Positions 56,065 to 64,000 of a stretch of 64,000 nucleotides of DNA are shown piece by piece. The translations under genes and the position numbers were made by a program. Source of the stretch: Slackia piriformis YIT 12062 (GTDB lineage: Bacteria; Actinomycetota; Coriobacteriia; Coriobacteriales; Eggerthellaceae). The notes beneath the pieces are model-generated. The model ran no database searches. It was given only the letters and a program-made list of their open reading frames with translations, and was not told the DNA's origin. The stretch spans positions 1,117,114 to 1,181,113 of the forward strand of contig NZ_JH815198.1 of NCBI RefSeq assembly GCF_000296445.1, given 5' to 3'. Numbering within the stretch: the first letter of the stretch is position 1; the number at the start of each line of letters is the position of its first letter.

Positions 56065-57618
56065 TTAGCTCAGCAGCTTTTTCGCGACCTTTCCCACGCT
56101 TGTATGGGGAAGCTCCGAGGGAAATTCGAACAGCGTCGGAACTTTGAAATCCGCCAAGCGGCCGGCGCAGTACGAACGCAGGGCCTCTTCGTCTTTGCGT
56201 GCGCCTTCCTCGAAAACGACGAACGCCTTGACGGCCTGGTCGCGCACAGAATCGTCTACGCCTATAACCGCCGCTTCGGCGACGCCGGGATAATCGAGCA
56301 GCACCCCTTCGACCTCAGAGGCCGAAATGTTCTCGCCCGCGCGCTTGATCATGTTGCTTTTGCGGTCTACGAAATAGAACCATCCGCTCTCGTCGCGGTA
56401 GCCCTTGTCGCCCGTAAGGAACCTCCCCTGCGCGTCGAAGGTGCGCGCCGTTGCCTTGGGGTCGTTGTAGTAGCCTTTCATGAGGGTCTCCCCCATAACG
56501 CCGCTCACCACGATCTCGCCGATTTCGCCTGGAGCACACGATGCGCCTTCCTCGTTCACGATATCGACGTCGTAGCCCAGGCCCGCACGCCCGACGGAAG
56601 GCCACTGGCGATCGCCGTAGGCAAGATCGGTCAACACCCAGCACACCGATTCGGTGGAGCCGTAGCAGTTCTGCAGACGAACGCCAAAGCGCTTCTCGAA
56701 CGCGTCTTTCTCCTCAGTAGAGATGGAGAGGTAATACTGCACCGTGCGCACCTGGTGATCGCGCTCTTCGGGATCGACCGGCTGCATCATCATGGTGCGC
56801 GCCATCATGGCGACGGCCTGAACCGCCGTTGCGCGATGAGCGCGAACCTGTTTCCAGAAGCGGCGCGCGCTGTACTTCCTCAAGAAGACGAGGGTCGCGC
56901 CCGCTGTAAGCACCGGCATCAGGGCGGAAAGCTGAAAGTTCGAATGAAACGCCGGCATGGTGGTGAGGAAACGGTCTTCGGGCGTCAGACAAAACTCCCA
57001 ATCGCCGTACAGACCGCTGTAAAGCAGGTTGTAATGGGTCAGCTCGACACCCTTCGGACACGATGTCGTCCCCGAGGTGAACATGATCTCTGCCACGTCG
57101 TGGGAGTCGAGTTCGCGAATCTCGGTCAGAACAGAGGACTGGCGTGCAACCTCGGTGTCGAAATCGACGGCCCCCTGTTCGAGGAATTCGCCGGCTGCAT
57201 GGCAAACGAGCACGGTTTCCATGGAGCATCCGGCCTTTTCGCCGTAGTAGAACTCCTGAAAATCGGGCTCGGTCACCAGCACGCGGATGGCGCAACGTTC
57301 GAAGACGAACGCGCACTCTTCGACCTTATGCTGCATATTGATAGGAACCGACACGGCGCCGATCTTCGCGAGGGCGAACGTGACGGAAAGATACTCGGGC
57401 GAGTTATAGAGCTGCACCGCGACGTTTTCGCCCTTTTCGACGCCGAGCTCGAGGAAATAGTTCGCTGTGCGGTTGATCAGCGCATCGAACTGCCCGTAAG
57501 TGAAACGCGTAACGGTACCGTCGCAGTCTTCGAACACCAGAAACTCTCGATCGCCTTTGTAGCGGGCAAGCCCGTCCCAAAGGTTGCGGATATTCTCATT
57601 TCCCACGATGCCGCACAT
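56065..57618 (-). CDS. caiC: CaiC-like acyl-CoA (crotonobetaine/carnitine-type) ligase
   Basis: 517 residues, ANL superfamily. It resembles E. coli CaiC along its length: NIRNLWDGLARYKG at the N-terminus, FTSGTTSCPKGVELTHYNLL, KYSARRFWKQV, EEKDAFEKRFGVRLQNCYGS, FYFVDRKSNMIKRAGENISA, and a C-terminal Lys near HTSVGKVAKKLL. CaiC forms betainyl-CoA from crotonobetaine, carnitine or gamma-butyrobetaine with ATP. The substrate here could differ because transport and hydratase partners are unlike the canonical module. GAAAGGAACG precedes the start. Upstream neighbours are caiB- and caiA-like genes on the same strand. Confidence 0.82.
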   Translation of the reverse strand: MCGIVGNENIRNLWDGLARYKGDREFLVFEDCDGTVTRFTYGQFDALINRTANYFLELGVEKGENVAVQLYNSPEYLSVTFALAKIGAVSVPINMQHKVEECAFVFERCAIRVLVTEPDFQEFYYGEKAGCSMETVLVCHAAGEFLEQGAVDFDTEVARQSSVLTEIRELDSHDVAEIMFTSGTTSCPKGVELTHYNLLYSGLYGDWEFCLTPEDRFLTTMPAFHSNFQLSALMPVLTAGATLVFLRKYSARRFWKQVRAHRATAVQAVAMMARTMMMQPVDPEERDHQVRTVQYYLSISTEEKDAFEKRFGVRLQNCYGSTESVCWVLTDLAYGDRQWPSVGRAGLGYDVDIVNEEGASCAPGEIGEIVVSGVMGETLMKGYYNDPKATARTFDAQGRFLTGDKGYRDESGWFYFVDRKSNMIKRAGENISASEVEGVLLDYPGVAEAAVIGVDDSVRDQAVKAFVVFEEGARKDEEALRSYCAGRLADFKVPTLFEFPSELPHTSVGKVAKKLLS

Positions 57619-57650
57619 GCTTCGGCCCGTTCCTTTCCCCTCTTGTATAC

Positions 57651-57676
57651 GCGGAGCCCGATTGCTCGGGCTCCGC
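57651..57676 (-). repeat. Intercistronic hairpin, CoA-transferase to ligase
   Basis: Perfect arms GCGGAGCCCGA and TCGGGCTCCGC with TTGC/GCAA loop in the 95-base gap; no T-run. Confidence 0.6.
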
Positions 57677-57713
57677 GCTGCGTTAGCCGCTTAGACGGCT
57701 TTAGAAAATCGCG

Positions 57714-58928
57714 TTATTCGCTGATCTTGACAACGCCCTGCTCGGCAAGCTCGCGCACCTGTTCCTCGGTGTAGCCGGCCTTGACCAGAACGTCGATGGT
57801 GTCGCCGCCCTGCTTGGGCATCGGACGCCAGACCTGGCCCGGGTTGTTCTTGAACTTCGGGAAAATGCCGAGGCCGTGGAAGGTCTCGCCGTCGACGGTC
57901 TCCCAGTCGAGCCAGTTGTTGCGAAGCTTCATGTGCTCCTGGTTCGGCAGGTCGTCGAGGTCGTTAATCACCTGAGCAGCGATGCGGTGAGCAGCGAAGT
58001 CCTCTTCGATCTCGAACTTGGAGTGCTCGAGGCAGTACTTCTCGAACGCAGCCTGGATCTCTTCGGCATGCGGGTTGGAAAGCCACAGACCCGAGGTATC
58101 CTCGGGGATATCCTCGGTGCCCCAGAGATGGCCGAGGCCGATGGTCTCCAGGAAGTGCTTGTTCTGGTCGACGCCGTAGAGGCAAACGCCCAGGAAGCCG
58201 TCCTTGCACTCGAACTCGCCGATGCCGCAGAGGTTCTGGTTGCGAGCGCCGGGACGAGGCCACTTCACGCCGTCATTGAGGTAGTCGACCAGGTAGTACT
58301 GACCGATGGACAGCAAGGTCTCATACATTGCGAGGTCGATGGACTCGCCCTTGCCGGACTTCTCTGCCTTGTAGAGAGCGGCCATCGTGGAGAAGCCGAT
58401 CATCAAGGTGTTGAAGTAGTCGCCAGCGTAAGGTCCGGGGAGCATAGGCTGCTCGGGGGTGCCGTTCTGCATGATGATGCCGGAGTAGGCCATGACGGTC
58501 AGGTCGTAAGCGGCGCGCTTGACCATCTTGGGATCGCCCTCCTGGCCGAAGCCGGAAACATGGACGATGACCATCTTGGGGTTGAGCTCCCACAGAACGT
58601 CATCCGTGATGCCCTTGCGAGCCCAGGTGCCGCCCTTGGATGCCTCCATGAAGATGTCGGCGTCTTTGACGATCTCGAAGAAAGCCTTCTTGCCCTCTTC
58701 GGAGAAGTAGTTGATAGAGACGGAACGCTGGTTGCGGCGCTCGGCCTGCTTGACGTTCGCGGTGTCGCGGATGGTGTCGCCTGCGCCCGTGTTCTCGAGC
58801 CAGATGACGTCAGCGCCCCAGTCTGCCATCAGGTCTGCGGCCTTCGGGCAAGCAAGCTCGACTGCTGCATAGACAACCTTGACGCCATCGAGGGGGCCGA
58901 AGGACGGTTTTTCAGTAGGAATTGCCAT
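57714..58928 (-). CDS. caiB: CaiB-like family III CoA-transferase
   Basis: About 404 residues. Close in wording to CaiB: FGPLDGVKVVYAAVELACPK, MADWGADVIWLENTGAGDTI, EASKGGTWARKGITDDVLWE, GKGESIDLAMYETLL and FPKFKNNPGQVWRPMPKQGG. The catalytic Asp170 lies in PYAGDYFNTL. In carnitine metabolism CaiB passes CoA from gamma-butyrobetainyl-CoA to fresh carnitine; here it should recycle CoA among the pathway acids. ATG 58928 is chosen; a GTG three codons earlier lies too close to AAAGG. It is between caiA- and caiC-like genes. Confidence 0.85.
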   Translation of the reverse strand: MAIPTEKPSFGPLDGVKVVYAAVELACPKAADLMADWGADVIWLENTGAGDTIRDTANVKQAERRNQRSVSINYFSEEGKKAFFEIVKDADIFMEASKGGTWARKGITDDVLWELNPKMVIVHVSGFGQEGDPKMVKRAAYDLTVMAYSGIIMQNGTPEQPMLPGPYAGDYFNTLMIGFSTMAALYKAEKSGKGESIDLAMYETLLSIGQYYLVDYLNDGVKWPRPGARNQNLCGIGEFECKDGFLGVCLYGVDQNKHFLETIGLGHLWGTEDIPEDTSGLWLSNPHAEEIQAAFEKYCLEHSKFEIEEDFAAHRIAAQVINDLDDLPNQEHMKLRNNWLDWETVDGETFHGLGIFPKFKNNPGQVWRPMPKQGGDTIDVLVKAGYTEEQVRELAEQGVVKISE

Positions 58929-58965
58929 GATATACACGACCTTTCTTATATCCTGGCGGGTCGCA

Positions 58966-58987
58966 GGGGCGGACGGCTTTCCGCCCC
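58966..58987 (-). repeat. Intercistronic hairpin, dehydrogenase to CoA-transferase
   Basis: GGGGCGGA and TCCGCCCC arms with a six-base loop in the 100-base gap; no T-run. Confidence 0.55.
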
Positions 58988-59028
58988 TTGCCCGTCAATC
59001 CCTAAGGGTTAAGAACGATGAAGCGCTA

Positions 59029-60180
59029 TTACTGACGATAGGGCTTGATGGCGTTCTTGGAGGCGGTGAGAATCATCATCTCGTCGGTACCGCCGGAGAC
59101 GCGATCGACGCGCAGGTCGCGCCAGATGCGGTTGATGCGATGCTCGGAAGCAACGGCGATACCGCCCATGACCTGCATAGCGTCGTCGACAACCTCGAAG
59201 GAAGCGTTGGCGCAGAAGTACTTGCACATTGCAGCGCGGCCAGCGTCCACGTCGCCGCCGAGATTGTGGTCTGCATCCCAAGCCGTCTCATAGAGCATGT
59301 TGCGCATGGAGTCGAGCTTAATGGCCATGTGGGCGAACTTCAGGGAGTTCAGCTGGAAGCGAGCGACCGGCTTGCCGAAAGCGATACGGGTCCAAGCATG
59401 CTTGGCAGCATCCTCGAAAGCAGAGATTGCGGTGCCGTAGTCGCAAGCGCCGACGAGCCAACGCTCGAAGTTGAAGTCGGAAACGCCGCGGTTGAAACCG
59501 TTGCCCTCTTTGCCGAAGAAGTCCTTCTCCTCCATCTCGACGTTGTCGAGGTAGACCTCGCAGCAAGAGTCCATACGCAGGCCGAGCTTGGTCAGCGGGG
59601 ACAGCTTGATACCAGGCTTGGACATGTCGACGAAGAACTCGGAGATGACATCCGGGTTGTCGGCGTCGCGGCACATGATGATGAGATACTTCACGCCCAG
59701 AGAAGAGGTGATGAAGGTCTTGGTGCCGTTGAGGTAGATCTTGCCGTTCTCACGCTTGTAGGTGGTCTGCAAGCCGGAGACGTCAGAACCCGCGCCCGGC
59801 TCGGTGCATGCGGAGTTGACAACCTGCTCGCCGGTGCCGAGATATTTCAGGCAGGCTTCGATCTGCTCTTCGGTGCCCTCGCGGACAATGGTGTTGTAGC
59901 CGGTGAGCAGATAGAGGACGTAGGTCGGAGCGCCGTACTGGCCCAAAACCTCATAGATCGCCATCAACGTGGTGAGGGGCTCCTCGAGGCCCAATCCGCC
60001 ATGCTCCTCGTCGAGCATGATGCGGTCGAGACCGAGCTCGCACAGACCCTGCGTCCAGCGCAGAGGATACTCGTGCTTCTCGTCGCACTCATGGAAGTAG
60101 GTCTCCCAGTTTTCGCTCTCCATGTAGTCGCGGTAAGACGCAACGATAAGCTCCTGCTCGTCGGACAGCTTGAAATCCAT
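59029..60180 (-). CDS. caiA: CaiA-like acyl-CoA dehydrogenase (enoyl-CoA reductase)
   Basis: 383 residues. Strong match to CaiA, the crotonobetainyl-CoA reductase: [108 protein letters not shown] and [15 protein letters not shown]. Gly replaces the usual catalytic Glu before GT (SGGTDEM), as in CaiA. The reaction is probably reduction of a C=C in an acyl-CoA with electrons from an electron-transfer flavoprotein, whose genes are not nearby. GGAGG precedes the start; a 143-base gap separates it from the esterase gene. Confidence 0.87.
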   Translation of the reverse strand: MDFKLSDEQELIVASYRDYMESENWETYFHECDEKHEYPLRWTQGLCELGLDRIMLDEEHGGLGLEEPLTTLMAIYEVLGQYGAPTYVLYLLTGYNTIVREGTEEQIEACLKYLGTGEQVVNSACTEPGAGSDVSGLQTTYKRENGKIYLNGTKTFITSSLGVKYLIIMCRDADNPDVISEFFVDMSKPGIKLSPLTKLGLRMDSCCEVYLDNVEMEEKDFFGKEGNGFNRGVSDFNFERWLVGACDYGTAISAFEDAAKHAWTRIAFGKPVARFQLNSLKFAHMAIKLDSMRNMLYETAWDADHNLGGDVDAGRAAMCKYFCANASFEVVDDAMQVMGGIAVASEHRINRIWRDLRVDRVSGGTDEMMILTASKNAIKPYRQ

Positions 60181-60214
60181 GATAACCTCCTGTTTGCTAT
60201 AAGGATTTCCATCA

Positions 60215-60238
60215 GCGCATTCCGTTTTGGAGATGCGC
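60215..60238 (-). repeat. Short intercistronic hairpin, esterase to dehydrogenase
   Basis: GCGCAT and ATGCGC arms separated by twelve bases in the 143-base gap; weak. Confidence 0.35.
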
Positions 60239-60323
60239 CGAATTACCTAAATCGGATGCAGCCGCGAAATGCCGGGCTGCAGGTTTTCTATGCGACCGCC
60301 ATAGACGGGCCGCCAGCCGCGTG

Positions 60324-61295
60324 CTAGGCACGGCGGTTCTTCCAGAATTCAGCGCTATGCTCGATGCAGATTCCTGCCTCGTCGAGCATGCGGGAGTAAT
60401 GCACGAATGCATGAAGCACGCCTTCGAAAACTTCGAATTCGTTGTCAATGCCGTTGCTGTCGAGCACGGCGGAAAGACAGGCGCTGTCGTCGCGCAAGGG
60501 GTCAAGACCGGCAGCTGCGATGTAGCAAGGCGCCATGCTGGTCTTGAGGTCGTTGGAGAGCATGTCCACATAGGGAGCCTCGGACTCGGTTGCCAGGTCG
60601 TTGAGCCAGCACTGGTTGTAGTACACGAGGTCTTCCTTGCGCATGCCGTCGAATTCCCATCCGAACAAACGGCGGGAAGGAGAATCCATCAAACCGTAGA
60701 AGCCGTAGTACAGAAGCAGAGACTTCACGTAGGAGTTGTCGCCCTCTTCATCGCGCAGCCACAGGTTCGTGGCCATGGAAAGGACCGCTCCGCCGGAATC
60801 GCCGGCGAAAGAAATGTCCTCGCCGTCGATGCCCTTCTCCTCGCCGTGCTCGTGCAGATACTTGGCAACGAGCGCGCACTCCTTGATGTTGGTGGGATAC
60901 TTAGACTCCGGGGACAGGTGATAATCCACGCTTACGACCGCAGCACCGGTCTTTTCCGCGAGGATGCGGCAAACACGGTCGTGCGTGTCGGGATTGCCCA
61001 CCACGAATCCGCCGCCGTGGATGAACACGATCGCCGGAAGCTTTTCGGCCTCGACGGGATAGTAGAAGCGAACCTTGAATTCGCCCATGGGGCCGTCGAA
61101 CATCTCGTCGACGGTCTTGGCCATGACCGGGCCGCCTTCGTTCCAGAACTTGCGTTCTTTGGTGTAGTTCTCGCGCATGCCCTCAAAGCCCGCGTCGGTT
61201 GCGAAAGCGTCGCTACCGGCAAGCTCAGCGCTTTTCGCGAGAACTGCTTTCATCTGGTCGTTCATAAGAGCATGTGCGTCGACTTTATTCTCCAT
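60324..61295 (-). CDS. HSL-family alpha/beta-hydrolase (esterase)
   Basis: About 323 residues. The oxyanion-hole motif IVFIHGGGFVVGNPDTHD and the nucleophile elbow FAGDSGGAVLSMA (Ser167) are characteristic of the hormone-sensitive-lipase group. The Asp of AAGLDPLRDDSACL and the His of GVLHAFVHYS complete the triad. No signal peptide, so cytoplasmic. The start MENKVDAHA (61295) follows AAGGAATGG. Within the operon it precedes the caiA-like gene and might release a carboxylic acid from an ester or acyl conjugate before CoA activation; carnitine esters are one possibility, not shown. Confidence 0.82.
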   Translation of the reverse strand: MENKVDAHALMNDQMKAVLAKSAELAGSDAFATDAGFEGMRENYTKERKFWNEGGPVMAKTVDEMFDGPMGEFKVRFYYPVEAEKLPAIVFIHGGGFVVGNPDTHDRVCRILAEKTGAAVVSVDYHLSPESKYPTNIKECALVAKYLHEHGEEKGIDGEDISFAGDSGGAVLSMATNLWLRDEEGDNSYVKSLLLYYGFYGLMDSPSRRLFGWEFDGMRKEDLVYYNQCWLNDLATESEAPYVDMLSNDLKTSMAPCYIAAAGLDPLRDDSACLSAVLDSNGIDNEFEVFEGVLHAFVHYSRMLDEAGICIEHSAEFWKNRRA

Positions 61296-61408
61296 GAATC
61301 CATTCCTTTGCATGAATGCGAATGTACTGGGAGGCGCGAAGGGTTAACTGAGCCTGCCTCCGCGCCTTGTTATCTCATCGGATGAGGCAGAGCCGATGAA
61401 GGGGCCGT

Positions 61409-61435
61409 GCTTGGCCGCCGCGAAAGCGGCCAAGC
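61409..61435 (-). repeat. Intercistronic hairpin, carrier to esterase
   Basis: Ten-base perfect arms GCTTGGCCGC and GCGGCCAAGC in the 162-base gap between carrier and esterase genes; no T-run. Confidence 0.6.
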
Positions 61436-61457
61436 CTCAGGTTTAGAACCGTTCGCC

Positions 61458-62729
61458 TTATTTGGCGGCGAGGTGCTTCTTCACGGTGCGCAGGCACATG
61501 AAGAGGAAGAAGACGCCGGCGATTGCGAAGACTGCCTCGATCGCGAAGATCATATTGTAGGCAGCGTCGCCGGAAGCATCGATCATGCCGCCGTACCAGG
61601 TGTGGATGAAGATGTCCGGGCAGAAGCCGATAACGGACAGCAAACCTGCAGCGGTGCCGAAGATGCGCATCGGGATGCCCAGCTCGGACAGCGGCGAAGA
61701 GCCGATGGAGAATGCGCCGTAGGTGGCGAAGCCGAAGACGACGACCAGGCAGACGGCGATGATGGCCATGCCGGGATCTTGCGGCAGGACGATGAAGACG
61801 CCCAGGATGACCAGCGCGAGAACCAAGCAGCCCATGATGGTCTTGGTGCTCTTGATGCGAGCGGCGATGACGCCGAGCGCGGGGCCTGCGAGCAGGCCGA
61901 TACCGTAGGTACGGATGAGGCCGACGACGTTAACGAGGTTGGAGTCGGTGCCGAGCGAAGTCAGGTACGGGGTGGTGTAGGTAGCGCCCTGATACACCGT
62001 GTACACGCAGAAGTATGCGAGGCATGCCCAGATAACGCCGGGGGTCTTGACGGCCTCCACGGCGTCGGCAACGCTGAAGCCCTTGGCGTCTTTGTTGATC
62101 TCGCCCTTGAAGTCGGGCATGAAGATGTAGGACAGAATGCCGAGCAAAGCGATAATGACGCCCAGGAAGATCAAGACGGCCTGGATGCCGGCGGACGGAA
62201 TCGGAATAGCAGCCACGATTGCGGCGTTGATCAAGCCGATGATCAGACCCACAGCGCCGTAGATGGAGTAGCTGATGCCGATCTTGGTGGGATATTCGTC
62301 CTCTTCGCAGCACAGACGAATGACCTTGAAGCGGGTGCCCCACCAAATGAGGATGGAAGTGATGCCCATGCCGCCGAAGAGCACGTAGCACATCGTCACG
62401 GACGGCAGGGTCGCATAGACGAAGGTCAGGATGGCGGTGCCGATGAAGCCCCACGTTGCAAGCGTACGCATGCGGAACTTGTCAGCGAGAACTCCGGAAG
62501 GCAGGTAGAAGATAACGGCTGCGATGCCGTAGAACGACACCATGGCGCCGAGGTCGGCATTGGTGCAGCCGAGGCCCTGCATCAGAGGATCGTAGAAGAC
62601 GTTCTTCAGATACATGGGCGTGTAGATAATAGAAGAACCCATAGAAATGAGGATGATCAAGAACCACTTATGGAAGCCCGTAAGGTCCTTGTACGTCACC
62701 TCGCCCTTGCTCTTAGCAAGAAAAGACAT
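61458..62729 (-). CDS. MFS carrier heading the CaiA/B/C operon
   Basis: About 423 residues, twelve predicted spans. IILISMGSSIIYTPMYLKNV (span 1), VLADKFRMRTLATWGFIGTA (loop 2-3 motif A variant) and GIGLLAGPALGVIAARIKST in the second half place it in the major facilitator superfamily, organophosphate/organic-anion type. The canonical carnitine antiporter CaiT is a different (BCCT) family, so either the substrate or the import route differs. The start at 62729 follows AAAGGGAAATC. It is the first gene of the minus-strand run and divergent from the LuxR gene. Confidence 0.8.
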   Translation of the reverse strand: MSFLAKSKGEVTYKDLTGFHKWFLIILISMGSSIIYTPMYLKNVFYDPLMQGLGCTNADLGAMVSFYGIAAVIFYLPSGVLADKFRMRTLATWGFIGTAILTFVYATLPSVTMCYVLFGGMGITSILIWWGTRFKVIRLCCEEDEYPTKIGISYSIYGAVGLIIGLINAAIVAAIPIPSAGIQAVLIFLGVIIALLGILSYIFMPDFKGEINKDAKGFSVADAVEAVKTPGVIWACLAYFCVYTVYQGATYTTPYLTSLGTDSNLVNVVGLIRTYGIGLLAGPALGVIAARIKSTKTIMGCLVLALVILGVFIVLPQDPGMAIIAVCLVVVFGFATYGAFSIGSSPLSELGIPMRIFGTAAGLLSVIGFCPDIFIHTWYGGMIDASGDAAYNMIFAIEAVFAIAGVFFLFMCLRTVKKHLAAK

Positions 62730-62802
62730 GTGATTTCCCTTTCTCATGTATCCCGCAAGGCCTCAGCGAAACCTTGCAGAAATCCCCAACATCCCTTCCC
62801 TG

Positions 62803-62900
62803 CTTATATAGTCCTCGGCTCCCCTCGCCGACCTCAGTACCCTGCCGGCGCGTTTTCGGTCTGTCTCGAACTCAAACCGAAAGCGCGAGGTCTATATAAG
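62803..62900. repeat. Nested inverted repeats, possible operators
   Basis: Outer arms CTTATATAGTCCTC (62803-62816) and GAGGTCTATATAAG (62887-62900) match in 13 of 14 positions when inverted. Inner arms GCGCGTTTTCGGT (62848-62860) and ACCGAAAGCGCG (about 62876-62887) pair with a small bulge. Could be operators or an RNA hairpin. Confidence 0.5.
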
Positions 62901-62914
62901 GACTCGCGGGATGT

Positions 62915-62932
62915 GATCGCGTGTGCGCGATC
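62915..62932. promoter_or_regulatory. Palindromic site GATCGCG-N4-CGCGATC
   Basis: Perfect seven-base arms around TGTG, a symmetry suited to a dimeric helix-turn-helix protein such as the adjacent LuxR-type regulator. Called from symmetry and position only. Confidence 0.4.
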
Positions 62933-63296
62933 TAGTCGGATTCGGCCCCTTCGCCGACGTTGATCTGCCTCCTCTCAAGGGATGGACGCTCCCTTGCGGC
63001 CATTCGGAGGGTTTCACTCAGTTCTCCACAAACCGCAAGACCAGATGTGGATATCTTGTGCTCAACGCCATAGAGCCGCATCGCTCAATCGCTATGAATA
63101 TCGCTTTACTCGATCGCGTGTGAGTAGTTTTGCTCGAGGTACTCAATTTCAAGGGATGCCTGTCATCAGGGAAATCTGGGATGATTCACCAAGGGGTTTA
63201 TTGGCTTTACGATAGAGAATGGCAATGAGAGGGCCTCGTCTCTACAATCGAACCCTATGTATTCGAGCCTTTTATCGCACGATATGGGGAGGGAAC

Positions 63297-64000
63297 ATGC
63301 GTTCTGAAGACTCTGACGCCAAAGCACTTCTATCACCAGAAAATCGCGAACGTTTCGGCATTCGTTACTTAGGACTAAGCCTCATTCTGGCGTGGTATTA
63401 CTGCCTTTGGTTCTCTCCGAGTATGTTCTCTACGCTGCCCATTACCGACGACGCCGTCACGTTCTCCTGGCTTTCGACACTCGCTTTAACCGGGTTCGCA
63501 TTCCTCACGACGCCTTTCGTCTTTACCAAGGTTCATATCTACAAGCAGCCCGTCATCATGTGGGTCGCTTCAGCGGCCACCTGTATAGCCACGATGGCTT
63601 TCGGCGCACTCGGGACGATTCTCAACAACCTCGTCTTCGGCTTCATCATATTTCCCGTCATCTTCGCGGCCGGCAACGCCATCATGTGGGTTGCCTGGGG
63701 CGAGCTTCATGCCATTCGCAAATCGAACTTCTCGCTCCACAAGTTCTCGCTTTCTTTCGGCATCACCATGTTCATCGCCATGAGCGTCACTACCCTGCTG
63801 CCCCATATCGCATCCAACATATTCGTCGCTCTTCTTCCTTTGCTAAGCGCAATGCTCTACCGGAAGAGCAACGAGAAATTTCAGGATAAAGAGCTGCCGA
63901 CGCTCTTGCCGAAAGCGACCCGCGCCAAAACGAGCAGAGCGACGTTTTTCATCTCCATCGCCATCTCGATTACCTGCGTAGCGTGCTACTACAACATCGC
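63297..64000 (+). CDS. Membrane-anchored LuxR-type regulator, N-terminal part (cut by window end)
   Basis: The open frame from ATG 63297 runs to the window end (about 234 codons seen). GGGAGGG precedes the start. About seven hydrophobic spans are visible (LGLSLILAWYYCLWF, SWLSTLALTGFAFLTTPFVF, MWVASAATCIATMAFGAL, VFGFIIFPVIFAAGNAIMW, SFGITMFIAMSVTTLL, FVALLPLLSAMLY, FFISIAISITCVACYYN). This MFS-like sensor domain is typical of Eggerthellaceae proteins ending in a LuxR helix-turn-helix; the C-terminus is outside the window, so the class is inferred. Divergent from the CaiA/B/C operon, it probably regulates it. Confidence 0.7.
   Translation, partial: MRSEDSDAKALLSPENRERFGIRYLGLSLILAWYYCLWFSPSMFSTLPITDDAVTFSWLSTLALTGFAFLTTPFVFTKVHIYKQPVIMWVASAATCIATMAFGALGTILNNLVFGFIIFPVIFAAGNAIMWVAWGELHAIRKSNFSLHKFSLSFGITMFIAMSVTTLLPHIASNIFVALLPLLSAMLYRKSNEKFQDKELPTLLPKATRAKTSRATFFISIAISITCVACYYNI

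Larger units (their letters stand above)
62730..63296. promoter_or_regulatory. Control region between the operon and the LuxR-type regulator
   Basis: No gene in 567 bases. It contains nested inverted repeats at 62803-62900 and a perfect 18-base dyad (GATCGCG-TGTG-CGCGATC) at 62915-62932. The region presumably holds both divergent promoters and regulator sites. Confidence 0.5.

Overview
The window reads as a chromosomal segment of an anaerobic Coriobacteriia, most likely an Eggerthellaceae member. This is inferred from moderately high GC, a Tat-exported fumarate-reductase-type flavoprotein, a LuxR-type regulator fused to a multi-span membrane domain, and the combination of actinobacterial housekeeping genes with many acyl-CoA enzymes. 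Genus cannot be fixed from the sequence alone. No insertion sequence, prophage or CRISPR array was seen.

Region 1-35,500 is mainly housekeeping. It begins with tRNA-Lys(CTT), tRNA-His(GTG) and tRNA-Arg(TCT). A LysR regulator follows, divergent from a Tat-signal flavoprotein. The minus-strand operon obgE-proB-proA-nadD-yqeK-rsfS-mtnN (11,085 down to 4,584) comes next, then a plus-strand DUF2252 gene. A second, divergent type IIA topoisomerase pair (parE/parC-like), rplU-rpmA, a small lipoprotein, polA, a divergent LtaS-like sulfatase and a CAU-anticodon tRNA follow. The large minus-strand information-processing block rimP-nusA-infB-rbfA-nrnA-truB-ribF-dnaG-rpoD closes the region.

Region 36,200-53,200 is an accessory catabolic island. 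It holds a hotdog thioesterase and the plus-strand series acyl-CoA dehydrogenase / family III CoA-transferase / FadK-like acyl-CoA ligase / unknown Cys-rich protein. A second, closely related acyl-CoA dehydrogenase sits between two paralogous LysR regulators. Also present are an MFS carrier, a third acyl-CoA dehydrogenase, a YkvI-type carrier with a class III aminotransferase, and an enoyl-CoA hydratase. Gaps here are AT-rich and many genes end in strong intrinsic terminators.

Region 53,500-64,000 looks like one minus-strand operon running from 62,729 to 53,523: MFS carrier, HSL-type esterase, CaiA-, CaiB- and CaiC-like enzymes, a MaoC-type hydratase and a second MFS carrier. A membrane-LuxR regulator, cut by the window end, is divergent from it. 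The CaiA/B/C set resembles the carnitine/crotonobetaine reduction module (CoA activation, CoA transfer, reduction of an unsaturated acyl-CoA), but no CaiT carrier or adjacent CaiD/CaiE is seen. The hydratase, esterase and carriers differ from that module, so the true substrate is unknown. No electron-transfer flavoprotein genes lie in the window.
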